Positions 26,740 to 35,962 of a stretch of DNA of 64,000 nucleotides are shown here, one piece after another. Origin of the DNA: Varibaculum vaginae. Its GTDB lineage: Bacteria > Actinomycetota > Actinomycetes > Actinomycetales > Actinomycetaceae. The notes beneath the pieces are model-generated. The model ran no database searches and was not told the DNA's origin. It was given only the letters and a program-made list of their open reading frames with translations. Position numbers and translations under genes: made by a program. Where the stretch lies: NCBI RefSeq assembly GCF_900604285.1, contig NZ_UWNY01000001.1, forward strand, positions 806,001-870,000, written 5' to 3'. Numbering within the stretch: position 1 is the stretch's first letter; each line of letters starts with the position of its first letter.

Positions 26740-29700
26740 ATGCGGAAGAAACAAAGTCAGCGCCAGGCTAAACTGGTGGGCATGGCGCCAGCGAAAGATT
26801 TTGTTCATCTTCATGTTCACACTGACTATTCCATGCTGGATGGAGCAGCTCGGATCGGGAAACTGGTGGAACGGGCAGTTGAAGTTGGTCAACCGGCGGT
26901 AGCTATCACCGATCACGGCTACCTTTTTGGTGCCTACGAGTTTTACGCTGCGGCTCGGGAGGCCGGAGTCAAGCCCATAATCGGCCTCGAAGCCTATATA
27001 ACCCCCGGTACCTCTCGTTTTGATCAAACTAGGCAACGCTGGGGAGAAGAAAGTCAAAGAGCCGACGATGTATCTGCGCGTGGCGCCTATACCCATATGA
27101 CTTTGCTCTCGCGCACCACCGAAGGGATGCATAACCTGTTTCGCTTGGGATCCCTAGCCTCAATAGATGGACAGATGCAAAAATGGCCCCGCGCCGACCG
27201 GGATCTGCTGGAACGCTACTCTACTGGGTTAATCGGAACCAGCGGTTGCCCCTCAGGAGAAATCCAGACCCGCTTACGTTTAGGACAATGGGAGGAAGCC
27301 AAGAGAGCGGCCGGGGAACTACAAGATATTTTCGGTAAAGAGAACTTTTTTATCGAACTTATGGATCACGGTCTAAAAATAGAGCGCCGAGTGCGCAATG
27401 AATTGCTGAAACTAGCAAAAGTTATCGACGCACCGTTACTGGCCACCAATGACTCCCACTACGTCCTCGAAAGCGATCAACCCACCCAAGATGCGCTGCT
27501 ATGTATTAACTCAGGAGCGCGGATAAACGACGAAGATCGCTTCCGTTTTGAAGGTTCCGGCTACTACCTTAAAACCGCAGAGCAGATGCGAGAGCTATTC
27601 TCTGATCTGCCAGAAGCCTGCGATAACACCTTGAAGATTGCGGAAATGTGCGAGGTGCATTTTCAAACTACCGCCGAAGGCGCCGACTATATGCCCCAAT
27701 TCCAGGTGCCTGCAGGGGAAGACACCACCAGCTGGTTCGTAAAAGAAGTCCAGCGCGGACTACATAAACGCTATCCGCAAGGGATCCCCGAAAAATCACA
27801 GAAACAGGCCGACTATGAATGCGGGATTATCACCCAAATGGGATTCCCCGGCTACTTCCTGGTAGTCGCGGACTATATTAACTGGGCAAAAAAACAAGGC
27901 ATCCGGGTGGGTCCGGGCAGGGGATCAGGAGCGGGATCCATCGTGGCCTACGCAATGGGAATCACCGAACTAGACCCTCTAGAACACGGGTTAATGTTCG
28001 AGCGTTTTCTTAACCCCGAACGGGTATCTATGCCCGATATTGATGTGGACTTCGATGAGCGTCGCCGTGGAGAAGTCATAGATTACGTGACCGAAAAATA
28101 CGGGAAAGACCGGGTCGCACAAGTAGTAACCTACGGCAAAATCAAAGCTAAACAGGCGTTAAAAGATTCTTGCCGAATTATGGATAAGCCCTATGCGCTC
28201 GGCGACCAGCTAACCAAAAAAATGCCGCCCGCGATTATGGGCAAAGATATCCCCCTATCCGGAATCTACGACCCGAAACATCCACGATACGGGGAAGCTA
28301 GCGAGTTTCGGCAGTATGTTTCCGATAACGAAGGTGAAGTAAAACCGGTTATCAAAATGGCACAAGGTCTCGAAGGACTTACCCGTCAATGGGGAGTACA
28401 CGCCTGCGCCGTCATCATGTCCAGTCATGATTTGACCGATATCGTGCCGATGATGAAACGCTTAGCCGACGGAGCGATCATCACCCAATTCGACTATCCC
28501 ACCTGCGAAACCTTAGGACTGTTAAAAATGGACTTCCTGGGGCTTCGTAACTTGACGGTCATTTCGGATGCCCTCGACAATATTGTGGCTAACGGGAAAG
28601 AACCTCTAGATCTAGAGCAAGTTCCCCTAGATAATCGCCCCACCTACGAGTTGCTATCGCGTGCAGAAACCCTGGGTGTATTCCAGCTAGATTCCGCGGG
28701 CATGAGGTCGTTGATGCGGCTAATGAAACCCACCGAATTCTCGGATATTTCCGCGGTTGGCGCTCTCTATCGCCCCGGCCCTATGGGGGCGAATTCGCAC
28801 ACCAACTATGCTTTGCGAAAAAATGGGCGGCAAGAAATCGAGCCCATTCACCCCGCGCTCTCCGAAGCCTTAGCCGATATTTTGGATGAAACCTATGGGT
28901 TGATCGTTTACCAAGAACAGGTGATGGCAATAGCCCAAAAAGTGGCGGGATATTCCCTGGGGCAGGCAGATATTTTACGGCGTGCCATGGGGAAGAAAAA
29001 GAAAAAGGAGATGGATAAACAGTATTCGCGCTTCCACGACGGGATGATTGAGCGTGGATACCCCGAGGAAGCCGCCAGCAAACTGTGGGAAATTCTGGTT
29101 CCCTTCTCGTCCTATGCCTTCAATAAATCACACTCGGCTGCCTACGGGTTAGTTTCCTATTGGACGGCCTATCTAAAAGCCAACTATCCCACTGAATATA
29201 TGGCGGCACTGCTGACCTCAACTAAAGATAATAAAGATAAACTTGCTCTTTACCTGCGAGAATGTCGTCGAATGAATATTGCGGTGCTCCCGCCTGATGT
29301 AAATGCCTCCGACTCTGATTTCACCGCAGTGGGGGAGTCTATCCGCTTCGGTCTGTCTGCCGTGCGCAATGTGGGCACCAATGTGGTGGCCGAAATCGTT
29401 AAAACTCGAAACGAAAAGGGAACCTACACTTCTTTCCACGATTTCCTAGATAAAGTTCCTATCGAAGTATGCAATAAACGAGTAGTGGAATCCCTGATTA
29501 AAGCCGGGGCTTTCGATTCCCTGGGGCATGCTCGTCGCCCCCTCGAAGCTATTCATATCGAGGCCGTAGACTCGGTTATCGACGTGAAGCGAAACGCTGC
29601 TCGCGGACAAGAAGACCTCTTCGGAATGATGAATACTGGCACGGAAGTTACGTTCACCGTACAAATTCCAGATCTGCCTGAATGGGATAAGCGGCAAAAA

Positions 29701-30330
29701 CTAAAATTTGAGCGCGACATGTTAGGTCTTTACGTTTCCGACCATCCCTTACAGGGAATGGAAACCGTGCTTGCTCACAATAGTGACACTGAAATCGTGG
29801 ATCTTTCCACCGAAGACGGAGTTCGGGATGGGCAACAAATCCAGATTTGCGGTCTAGTTACCGGGCTACAACGTAAAACCACCAAACGTGACGGAAATTT
29901 GTGGGCTATCGCCACCATCGAAGATATTTCTGGTTCCACCGATGTTTTATTCTTCCCGCAAACCTACCAAAAGTATTCACAAGACCTGGTGGAAGATGAA
30001 ATTGTGAGTGTACGTGGGCGGGTTAGAATCCGTGATGAAGAAGCTGCTTTGTATGCACAAGAAATGACCCTTCCCGATATTAGCCAAGTAGCAAACGGGC
30101 CGTTAAATATCTATCTTGCTGCCAATCGGCTAACCGCGGAGGTAGCGGAGCAACTGCGGGAAATCTTAGGTTCCAGTCCGGGACAAAGCGCAGTTAGGAT
30201 GCATTTACGCAGTTCCAAGGGCATTACTATCGTGCAGCTGGGCGATGATTTGCGGGTAAACCGCGGCTCGGGTTTGGCTGCGCAGCTGAAAACTCTGCTC
30301 GGCCTCCATTGCCTAGAAAACCGCAAATAG
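26740..30330 (+). CDS. dnaE: DNA polymerase III alpha subunit
   Basis: Replicative polymerase of 1196 residues. Order of domains: PHP (HLHVHTDYSMLDGAARI near 24-40, with ITDHG), palm/thumb with GPGRGSGAGSIVAY and the catalytic PDIDVDFDERRR, fingers, helix-hairpin-helix region (SLIKAGAFDSLGH) and a C-terminal OB fold (VTGLQRKTTKRDGNLWAIATIED). This is the DnaE1 layout. The ATG at 26740 has GGGAG 9 nt upstream; an internal ATG at 26782 would still keep the whole PHP domain. It is monocistronic, followed by a long repeat-rich spacer. Confidence 0.95.
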   Translation: MRKKQSQRQAKLVGMAPAKDFVHLHVHTDYSMLDGAARIGKLVERAVEVGQPAVAITDHGYLFGAYEFYAAAREAGVKPIIGLEAYITPGTSRFDQTRQRWGEESQRADDVSARGAYTHMTLLSRTTEGMHNLFRLGSLASIDGQMQKWPRADRDLLERYSTGLIGTSGCPSGEIQTRLRLGQWEEAKRAAGELQDIFGKENFFIELMDHGLKIERRVRNELLKLAKVIDAPLLATNDSHYVLESDQPTQDALLCINSGARINDEDRFRFEGSGYYLKTAEQMRELFSDLPEACDNTLKIAEMCEVHFQTTAEGADYMPQFQVPAGEDTTSWFVKEVQRGLHKRYPQGIPEKSQKQADYECGIITQMGFPGYFLVVADYINWAKKQGIRVGPGRGSGAGSIVAYAMGITELDPLEHGLMFERFLNPERVSMPDIDVDFDERRRGEVIDYVTEKYGKDRVAQVVTYGKIKAKQALKDSCRIMDKPYALGDQLTKKMPPAIMGKDIPLSGIYDPKHPRYGEASEFRQYVSDNEGEVKPVIKMAQGLEGLTRQWGVHACAVIMSSHDLTDIVPMMKRLADGAIITQFDYPTCETLGLLKMDFLGLRNLTVISDALDNIVANGKEPLDLEQVPLDNRPTYELLSRAETLGVFQLDSAGMRSLMRLMKPTEFSDISAVGALYRPGPMGANSHTNYALRKNGRQEIEPIHPALSEALADILDETYGLIVYQEQVMAIAQKVAGYSLGQADILRRAMGKKKKKEMDKQYSRFHDGMIERGYPEEAASKLWEILVPFSSYAFNKSHSAAYGLVSYWTAYLKANYPTEYMAALLTSTKDNKDKLALYLRECRRMNIAVLPPDVNASDSDFTAVGESIRFGLSAVRNVGTNVVAEIVKTRNEKGTYTSFHDFLDKVPIEVCNKRVVESLIKAGAFDSLGHARRPLEAIHIEAVDSVIDVKRNAARGQEDLFGMMNTGTEVTFTVQIPDLPEWDKRQKLKFERDMLGLYVSDHPLQGMETVLAHNSDTEIVDLSTEDGVRDGQQIQICGLVTGLQRKTTKRDGNLWAIATIEDISGSTDVLFFPQTYQKYSQDLVEDEIVSVRGRVRIRDEEAALYAQEMTLPDISQVANGPLNIYLAANRLTAEVAEQLREILGSSPGQSAVRMHLRSSKGITIVQLGDDLRVNRGSGLAAQLKTLLGLHCLENRK

Positions 30331-30350
30331 CTCTCCTACACTTACACTGC

Positions 30351-30463
30351 GGGTCAAGCCGTAACATACCGTGTGGGTCGAGCCGTAAAAGCGCTCGGGG
30401 AACCCCGGTGATTCTCGCTTCGCTCGACTCAAGCCCCCTCTCGCATCTTTTACGGCTCGACCC
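30351..30463. repeat. Long inverted repeat with an upstream direct repeat, after dnaE
   Basis: 30375-30391 (GGGTCGAGCCGTAAAAG) pairs perfectly over 17 bp with 30447-30463, enclosing 55 nt. A near-copy of the left arm, GGGTCAAGCCGTAA, lies at 30351-30364 as a direct repeat. It could terminate dnaE transcription but no clear T run follows either arm. Confidence 0.6.
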
Positions 30464-30465
30464 TT

Positions 30466-30600
30466 GTGCGCGGGGTTTAGGTTTTCCTCGCTTCCGCGCA
30501 CAGGGGCGGATTTTGCCTCGCGCCCCGAAATCCGGAAAATGCTCTGGCATTTTCACGGATTTAAGGCTCGAAGCCTACCCTTCGACATGAATCTGCCCTG
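30466..30600. repeat. Diverged relative (E) of the structured repeat
   Basis: GTGCGCGGGG opens a half-arm resembling those flanking copies A and C. Then CAGGGGCGGATT (about 30502) is roughly complementary to AATCTGCCCTG (about 30590), and an inner hairpin with arms AAATCCGGAAAATGC and GCATTTTCACGGATTT (about 30529-30564) sits between, giving the same outer-stem/loop/inner-stem layout as copies A-D. The conserved loop boxes are not preserved, so membership is uncertain. Confidence 0.4.
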
Positions 30601-30648
30601 CACGCTAAGTGCGTACCTCGCGGGATTCTCGTACCCGCCGTAACCCTT

Positions 30649-30757
30649 GCGCGGGGGAGAAGTTTTATCCGAGCAGGCTAGGCGGGCGTAAAACTCGGAA
30701 AATGCCCTTGGGGCTTTTTCGAGTTTTTGGGCAGGAGGAAAAACTTCTCCCCCGTGC
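30649..30757 (-). repeat. Structured repeat copy D
   Basis: Outer arms 30649-30666 and 30740-30757 pair over 18 positions with one G-U type mismatch. They read GGGAGAAGTTTT against AAAACTTCTCCC, where copies B and C have AAAAG against CTTTT: a paired change. The inner stem AAAACTCG (30690-30697) with CGAGTTTT (30720-30727), plus GCCC/GGGC, differs from the other copies but pairs. Loop strands ATCCGAGCAGGCTAGGCGGG and GGGCAGGAGG are conserved. The spacer 30331-30809 holds no credible gene. Confidence 0.75.
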
Positions 30758-30809
30758 TTAGCCCTACCGTCCAGACTCGCTACCGAGGCAGGGTTTTCAG
30801 CCAGGGAAA

Positions 30810-31052
30810 TTAACGGGAGACTTGGGCGCCAATAGTGCCGCTGGGAAGATTTATCTGCACGATATCGCCGGGGGAGAGGGAACTGCCGCGGCGGGTTTCT
30901 ACTTCGCCGTTGACTGTTACATCACCGGATTGAATAATTAGCCGAGCCTCCGCGCCGTCCTCGACCAAATTTGCCAGCTTTAAAAACTGTCCGAGTTTGA
31001 TAGTGTCACGCACCGGAATAGCCGGTACAGAGGTGCTGTTATTATCTGCCAC
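30810..31052 (-). CDS. S4-domain RNA-binding protein
   Basis: An 80-residue protein starting with GTG, consisting of a single S4-like domain: DTIKLGQFLKLANLVEDGAEARLIIQSGDVTVNGEVETRRGSSLSPGDIV. This is the YaaA/RlbA-like small S4 family, thought to bind structured RNA or ribosomal intermediates. The frame is open to 31268 but the upstream part shows no similarity and would cross the divergent gene's promoter. No Shine-Dalgarno precedes the GTG; TATCAT 7 nt upstream suggests a leaderless mRNA. Confidence 0.8.
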   Translation of the reverse strand: MADNNSTSVPAIPVRDTIKLGQFLKLANLVEDGAEARLIIQSGDVTVNGEVETRRGSSLSPGDIVQINLPSGTIGAQVSR

Positions 31053-31112
31053 GCAATAAATGATACTAAAATGGGGAAAGATGACTTTATTAGCGCATTT
31101 TGGAGGAGCTAA

Positions 31113-32036
31113 ATGAGCAACCCCGAACCGCAAGGATTTACACCGAGTAATCCTCAAAGCGGAGCTAACTGGCCTTTCCCCACGCCGCAGGGGCAGATTA
31201 AATCTGGTCAGGAACCGGTTCCGGCTTTCCCGGCTCCGGCGGCTCCGCCGGCTCAAAATGTTCCTCAATATAGCCAGCAGTCTGTCCCATCAGCAGCATA
31301 TCCGCTAGCAGGAGGAAGGCCTCTGTCAGCGGCAGTGCAACCAGTGTCGGCTCCTCCGGCTTCTACTCAGGATAATCCGCAGTTCCCCCAACCGCAGCCG
31401 GTAGTTGCTGATAATCCCCTGCCCTCCGCGCAGCCAATAGCGACGCCGGGAGAGCAATATATGGCTTTCCCAATTTCTGATCCGCTGCCCGAAAAACGCG
31501 TGGCTGAACAAGCTGCCAGTGATATTTCGATTGTCGCTGTGCCACAAGCAGTCGGTAGTGCAGATGAAAACGGAGCGGAGCCGGGGCAAACAGAAACCGA
31601 CAGTCTATCTGGTTTGGATGAGATTCAAGAATCTTTGCAGCAGCAGGCATTAACTCCCTGGTGGCTGGATGGCTTAATGGCCTTGTCACTGGCGGGAGTG
31701 ATGGTGTTCAACGGGTTCGGAGTGTCCATGGGCTTGCGAATTGGATCCTTGATTGCCATGGTGATTGCGCTGGTTTTAATCACCTGGTATCAGGGGGATG
31801 CGCAAGAAAAATCCAACACTTTCCTAACGGCAACGCTGCTCGGGGTGATATGCGGATTTTTGGCTGGACTAATTGTGGTGGCTGCCTCGCTATATATGGT
31901 GGCGCCGATTCCTGCCTGGTATCCCTGGGTTTTGTGGCTAGTTAGCGGGGCTCTGCTGTTTTTGACCTATCGCGGATTCCGTGACTGGGTAATGCAAAAT
32001 TTACAAAAGAAATCTCACCGGAAGTCCACTAAATAA
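31113..32036 (+). CDS. Membrane protein with proline-rich disordered N-terminus, unknown function
   Basis: A 307-residue protein that I do not recognise. Residues 1-185 are low-complexity, rich in Pro, Gln, Ala and Ser, with no hydrophobic segment. Residues about 190-295 contain four membrane helices (starting at WWLDGLMALSLAGVMVF, IGSLIAMVIALVLITW, FLTATLLGVICGFLAGLIVV and WYPWVLWLVSGALLFL), and the end is basic (KKSHRKSTK), so the long N-terminal tail is probably cytoplasmic. GGAGGAG precedes the ATG. It is divergent from the S4 gene and 65 bp before hisD. Confidence 0.8.
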   Translation: MSNPEPQGFTPSNPQSGANWPFPTPQGQIKSGQEPVPAFPAPAAPPAQNVPQYSQQSVPSAAYPLAGGRPLSAAVQPVSAPPASTQDNPQFPQPQPVVADNPLPSAQPIATPGEQYMAFPISDPLPEKRVAEQAASDISIVAVPQAVGSADENGAEPGQTETDSLSGLDEIQESLQQQALTPWWLDGLMALSLAGVMVFNGFGVSMGLRIGSLIAMVIALVLITWYQGDAQEKSNTFLTATLLGVICGFLAGLIVVAASLYMVAPIPAWYPWVLWLVSGALLFLTYRGFRDWVMQNLQKKSHRKSTK

Positions 32037-32089
32037 GTCAAAACATTTTATCTACTGGACTTAACCGTTAAGAGCAATCAGTTAACAAC

Positions 32090-32095
32090 TAATAT
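32090..32095 (+). promoter_or_regulatory. -10 box for leaderless hisD
   Basis: TAATAT is followed by 6 nt (ATCCCC) and the hisD ATG at 32102, so transcription should start at or next to the ATG. No Shine-Dalgarno is present. Confidence 0.5.
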
Positions 32096-32101
32096 ATCCC
32101 C

Positions 32102-33427
32102 ATGCTGTCAATTACTGATTTTCGTGGGAACATGCCCAGTGGTCTGGCGTTACGCCAGGCGCTGCCCCGTGCTCAAATGAACGTAGAGGATGCGGCAGAG
32201 AAAATCCGTCCCGTTATGCGAGACGTTAAGGAACATGGCGCCGCCGCCCTACGCGATCTTTCGGAAAAGTTTGATGGAGTGCGGCCAGAGCATTTGCGAG
32301 TTCCACACCAGCAGCTCTCCCAGGCGTTGGAGCAGCTAGACCCGGAAGTTCGTGAAGCCGTGGAGCTGTCTATCGAACATAATCGGGCTGGTCATCGGGC
32401 ACAGCTCCCCACTGAACGGGTAACCGAAATCATGCCCGGCGGTGTAGTTAAGCAACGTTGGATCCCTGTCGAGCGAGTGGGACTATATGTTCCCGGGGGT
32501 TTGGCAGTCTATCCGTCCTCGGTAGTCATGAACGTAGTTGCTGCCCAAGAAGCCGGAGTCAGCGAGATCGCAGTTGCCTCCCCGCCGCAATCTCGTTTTG
32601 GCGGAGGAGTCCACCCCACGATTTTGGCTGCCTGCCAGCTGCTTGGAGTTCAGGAAGTCTACGCCGTAGGCGGGGCGCAAGCAATCGCCATGTTTGCGTA
32701 TGGGGCTAGCGGAGAAGAAGGACTTGACCCCGATCCGCTCTGCCGGCCAGTAGACGTAATCACCGGTCCCGGTAACATCTTCGTGGCTGCAGCGAAACGC
32801 CTGGTACGGACGGTTTGTGGGATCGACGCGGAGGCTGGTCCTACCGAGATCGGGATTATCGCAGATAACACCGCCGATCCTGTTCTGGTAGCTGCAGATA
32901 TGATTTCGCAGGCAGAGCATGATCCCAACGCCGCATCAGTGCTTTTCACCGATTCCGAGGAACTTGCTCGCGAAGTAGAAAAGGTAATTGTTCCTGCCGT
33001 CCAAGCTACTAAGCATTCCCAGCGGATTTGCCAGGCGCTCAGTGGGTCGCAATCAGGGATTGTACTGGTTAAGGACATCGCAGGCGCTATCGAAGTAGCT
33101 AATGCCTATGCCCCCGAACACTTAGAGATTCATACTGCCCAAGCCAGCGAAGTCGCAGAAAAAATCCGGAATGCGGGCGCGATTTTTGTTGGTCCATACA
33201 GTCCGGTTCCCCTGGGAGACTACCTGGCAGGCTCCAACCACGTCCTTCCCACGGGGGGAACAGGTCGTTATGAGGGCGGATTATCAGTGATGGCTTATCT
33301 TAAACCGGTGCAGCAGGTCGAGTACCAGCGTGGCGCCCTCGAAAAAATGGCGCGTCCGTTAACCGCGTTTGCGGACGCCGAAGATCTTCCGGCACACGAA
33401 GAAGCCGTGAACTGCCGATTTAGATAA
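32102..33427 (+). CDS. hisD: Histidinol dehydrogenase
   Basis: Oxidises histidinol to histidine in two NAD-dependent steps. The 441-residue protein has [74 protein letters not shown] and APEHLEIHT, with the zinc and catalytic residues (Gln/His in QAEHDP, His in APEHLE and the later [10 protein letters not shown]). It leads the histidine operon. The start appears leaderless. Confidence 0.95.
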   Translation: MLSITDFRGNMPSGLALRQALPRAQMNVEDAAEKIRPVMRDVKEHGAAALRDLSEKFDGVRPEHLRVPHQQLSQALEQLDPEVREAVELSIEHNRAGHRAQLPTERVTEIMPGGVVKQRWIPVERVGLYVPGGLAVYPSSVVMNVVAAQEAGVSEIAVASPPQSRFGGGVHPTILAACQLLGVQEVYAVGGAQAIAMFAYGASGEEGLDPDPLCRPVDVITGPGNIFVAAAKRLVRTVCGIDAEAGPTEIGIIADNTADPVLVAADMISQAEHDPNAASVLFTDSEELAREVEKVIVPAVQATKHSQRICQALSGSQSGIVLVKDIAGAIEVANAYAPEHLEIHTAQASEVAEKIRNAGAIFVGPYSPVPLGDYLAGSNHVLPTGGTGRYEGGLSVMAYLKPVQQVEYQRGALEKMARPLTAFADAEDLPAHEEAVNCRFR

Positions 33428-33446
33428 ATGACAGATAGGAATAACT

Positions 33447-34697
33447 ATGGCAGAAAAAAATGTACGTATCCCCACTGTTTTTAGACAGTTGCTGTTTTGG
33501 GTATTAGTCGCGATCGTAGCTGGTGCCTTGATTGGTATGCTCCCGGGTCTACCCAAAGGATTCATTACGCCCTTCGCAACTTTTAATGACATTTTCGGTA
33601 AGTTTTTGAGTTTTTGTATTCCCCTAATTATTTTGGGGCTGGTGGGGCCAGCGCTGGCAGACTTAGGGCGCGGAGCCGGTAAATGGTTGCTGGCTACGGT
33701 AGCTATCGCTTACGGTTCCACCCTGTTTGCCGGTTTTGGAACCTATGGAGTTGCCTCGCTCGTATTCCCGCGCATCCTCACCGAATCGGCACCCGAACTA
33801 AAAGAACCAAAAAACGCGGTGGCTTCCCTACTGGGAGATAACCTGAACATTACCCCGGTACTTGACGTGACTGGCGCCTTGATTCTGGCATTTATCTTGG
33901 GGATTTGCATGGCGGCATTGAATACTCCCACTTTGCATCATGCCTACTCGGAATTCCGAGAAATCACTATGCTAATGATCAAGCGAGCAATCGTTCCGCT
34001 GCTGCCGCTATTTATTTTCGGCACTTTCCTGAATATGTCGTACTCGGGGCAGATTGCACTGGTCATTAAGGTAATGATCAAAGTAATATTAGTTTCGGTA
34101 ATCCTCACGGTGGTGCTTTTGCTACTGCAGTACACAGTGGCGGGTGCGATTGCCAAAGTGAACCCGTTTGTGGCTTTGGGAAGGATGGCGAAAGCCTACT
34201 TCACCGCACTGGGTACTGCTTCTTCGGCGGCCACAATTCCGGTTACCTACCAGTGTGCCCGTAACAACGGGGTGTCTGCAGAGATTGCGGGGTTCACTAT
34301 TCCCCTCTGCGCCACGATTCATCTTGGTGGCTCCACGGTCAAGATTACTGCCTTTGCCCTGGCAGTTATGCAGATGACCGGGCAACCTATTACCTTTGGA
34401 AAAATGGCGATGGCCATCATCATTTTGGGTATCACCATGGTGGCGGCACCGGGAGTTCCCGGCGGTGCTATCGCGGCTGCCCAGGGGGTATTGATGGGCT
34501 TCCTAGGATTCTCCCCGGAGCTTTACTCCCTGATGGTGGCGTTGTATGTGGCGATTGACTCTATCGGTACTGCCACTAACGTTACTGGTGACGGCGCCAT
34601 TGCCCTTGTAGTTAACAAATTGGCAGGTGGCTCACTAGGCAATGAAAAAGGTAAAGCCATGGCTACCGCCGAAACCATGGTTTCGGCAACGGACTAG
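33447..34697 (+). CDS. Dicarboxylate/amino acid:cation symporter (DAACS family)
   Basis: A 416-residue inner-membrane carrier with about eight helices and two re-entrant loops. The family hallmarks are TALGTASSAATIPVTYQC (serine-rich HP1 loop) and CATIHLGGSTVKITAFAL, then APGVPGGAIAAAQGVL (HP2) and DSIGTATNVTGDGAIALVV, where the TNVTGDG segment binds substrate. The serine/threonine carrier SstT and glutamate carriers share this plan; the substrate cannot be fixed. It sits between hisD and hisC, 19 bp after hisD, with AGGAA before the ATG, and a long hairpin separates it from hisC. Confidence 0.85.
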   Translation: MAEKNVRIPTVFRQLLFWVLVAIVAGALIGMLPGLPKGFITPFATFNDIFGKFLSFCIPLIILGLVGPALADLGRGAGKWLLATVAIAYGSTLFAGFGTYGVASLVFPRILTESAPELKEPKNAVASLLGDNLNITPVLDVTGALILAFILGICMAALNTPTLHHAYSEFREITMLMIKRAIVPLLPLFIFGTFLNMSYSGQIALVIKVMIKVILVSVILTVVLLLLQYTVAGAIAKVNPFVALGRMAKAYFTALGTASSAATIPVTYQCARNNGVSAEIAGFTIPLCATIHLGGSTVKITAFALAVMQMTGQPITFGKMAMAIIILGITMVAAPGVPGGAIAAAQGVLMGFLGFSPELYSLMVALYVAIDSIGTATNVTGDGAIALVVNKLAGGSLGNEKGKAMATAETMVSATD

Positions 34698-34715
34698 AAG
34701 ATAACCTCTGTTTTT

Positions 34716-34781
34716 CCCCCGCCTGATCACCAAGGCTGGTTTTCGTCCTTAGAAAAAGTGAAACCAGCTGATCGGCGGGGG
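34716..34781 (+). terminator. Long interrupted hairpin between the symporter gene and hisC
   Basis: CCCCCGCC (34716-34723) pairs with GGCGGGGG (34774-34781); GATC (34725-34728) with GATC (34770-34773); GCTGGTTT (34735-34742) with AAACCAGC (34761-34768). No T run follows on the plus strand, so it may be a weak terminator, an RNA-stability element or an attenuator for hisC. Confidence 0.5.
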
Positions 34782-34837
34782 CGAAACATTCTAGGAGTAA
34801 TGCCCTTAGAATGGGAGCAAGAAAGGAACCAACATTT

Positions 34838-35962
34838 ATGGAACAGTCCCCCTTGCTACCGTTGCGAGAAGAGCTTGCTCAGGTTGCCCCCTATGGGGCG
34901 CCGCAATTAGAGGTGGCTGCCCGGTTAAATGTGAATGAAAACCCCTATCCGCCCAGTCCAGAGATGATTGCCGACATTACCCGGGCGGTCAGCCAGGTGG
35001 CGGCGGGTTTAAACCGTTATCCGGATCGGGATTTTACCGCCCTCCGGGCAGCATTAGCCGGTTATGTGCTCCGCGAGTCCGGCTTGGATTTTCCAGTCGA
35101 ACAAATTTGGGCAGCTAACGGCTCTAATGAGGTGATGGTGCAGCTACTGGGAGCTTACGCGGGGCCAGGACGTACAGTTTTAGGAACCGAGTATTCCTAT
35201 TCTATGTATCCCGAATATGTACGTGGCGCTCACTCTACATATGTGACGGTTCCTCGGCAAAGCGACTGGAATCTGGATGTAGATGCTCTGCTTCAGGGAC
35301 TACGGGATTTCCGCCCCAGCGTGTTGCTACTGGCAAACCCGAACAACCCGACAGGGACTGCCTGTAGGGAAGCCGAACTAGTACAGATTTTGCAGCAAGC
35401 CCGGGAAACCGGGCCGGATATTTCCGGCAAACCCAGTTGCACCGTGGTGGTTGTTGACGAGGCCTACGGGGAGTTCCGTGACCCTGGTAAGCCTAGCGCC
35501 CTCGCCCTCTTAGAAAAATATCCGCACTTAGCGGTTTCCCGCACCATGTCGAAATCTTTTGGGATGGCGGGGCTGCGACTGGGATACCTGGTGGCGGCAA
35601 AAGCGATGATTACCGATATTATGCGGGTGCGTTTACCCTATCACCTGTCGGCACTCACCCAGGCGGCCGCGATTGCGGCTCTGGGGCATGCAGAAGAACA
35701 ACTGTGCCAGCTGGCTGAGCTGCGCCAGCGCCGCGATACCTTGGCGGCTTGGCTGGAAGACAAAGGTTACACGGTACCCAGATCTCAAGCTAACTTTGTG
35801 CTTTTTGGTCCTTTCCCGGATAGACACCAAGTGTTCAGTGATCTGTTAGATCGCGGAGTACTAGTCCGCGAGGTTGGCCCGGAAGGATTTTTACGGGTAA
35901 GTATCGGCACCGCCGCAGAAGATCAAGCATTTCGTCAAGCATTCGAGGAGGTAACCGGATGA
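34838..35962 (+). CDS. hisC: Histidinol-phosphate aminotransferase
   Basis: PLP-dependent aminotransferase for imidazole acetol phosphate. Visible are [10 protein letters not shown] at the N-terminus, [29 protein letters not shown] and [16 protein letters not shown] with the PLP lysine. The ATG at 34838 has AAAGGA 9 nt upstream; the earlier ATG at 34811 lacks a site. The end overlaps hisB (ATGA), confirming one transcription unit. Confidence 0.94.
   Translation: MEQSPLLPLREELAQVAPYGAPQLEVAARLNVNENPYPPSPEMIADITRAVSQVAAGLNRYPDRDFTALRAALAGYVLRESGLDFPVEQIWAANGSNEVMVQLLGAYAGPGRTVLGTEYSYSMYPEYVRGAHSTYVTVPRQSDWNLDVDALLQGLRDFRPSVLLLANPNNPTGTACREAELVQILQQARETGPDISGKPSCTVVVVDEAYGEFRDPGKPSALALLEKYPHLAVSRTMSKSFGMAGLRLGYLVAAKAMITDIMRVRLPYHLSALTQAAAIAALGHAEEQLCQLAELRQRRDTLAAWLEDKGYTVPRSQANFVLFGPFPDRHQVFSDLLDRGVLVREVGPEGFLRVSIGTAAEDQAFRQAFEEVTG

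Noticed and set aside
30810-31268. 152-codon version of the S4 protein
   Set aside because: The first 70 codons have no family similarity and overlap the divergent promoter; GTG at 31052 fits the S4 family.
34716-34781. Hairpin before hisC as a fifth copy of the structured repeat
   Set aside because: It has a similar stem-in-stem form but none of the conserved loop sequence.
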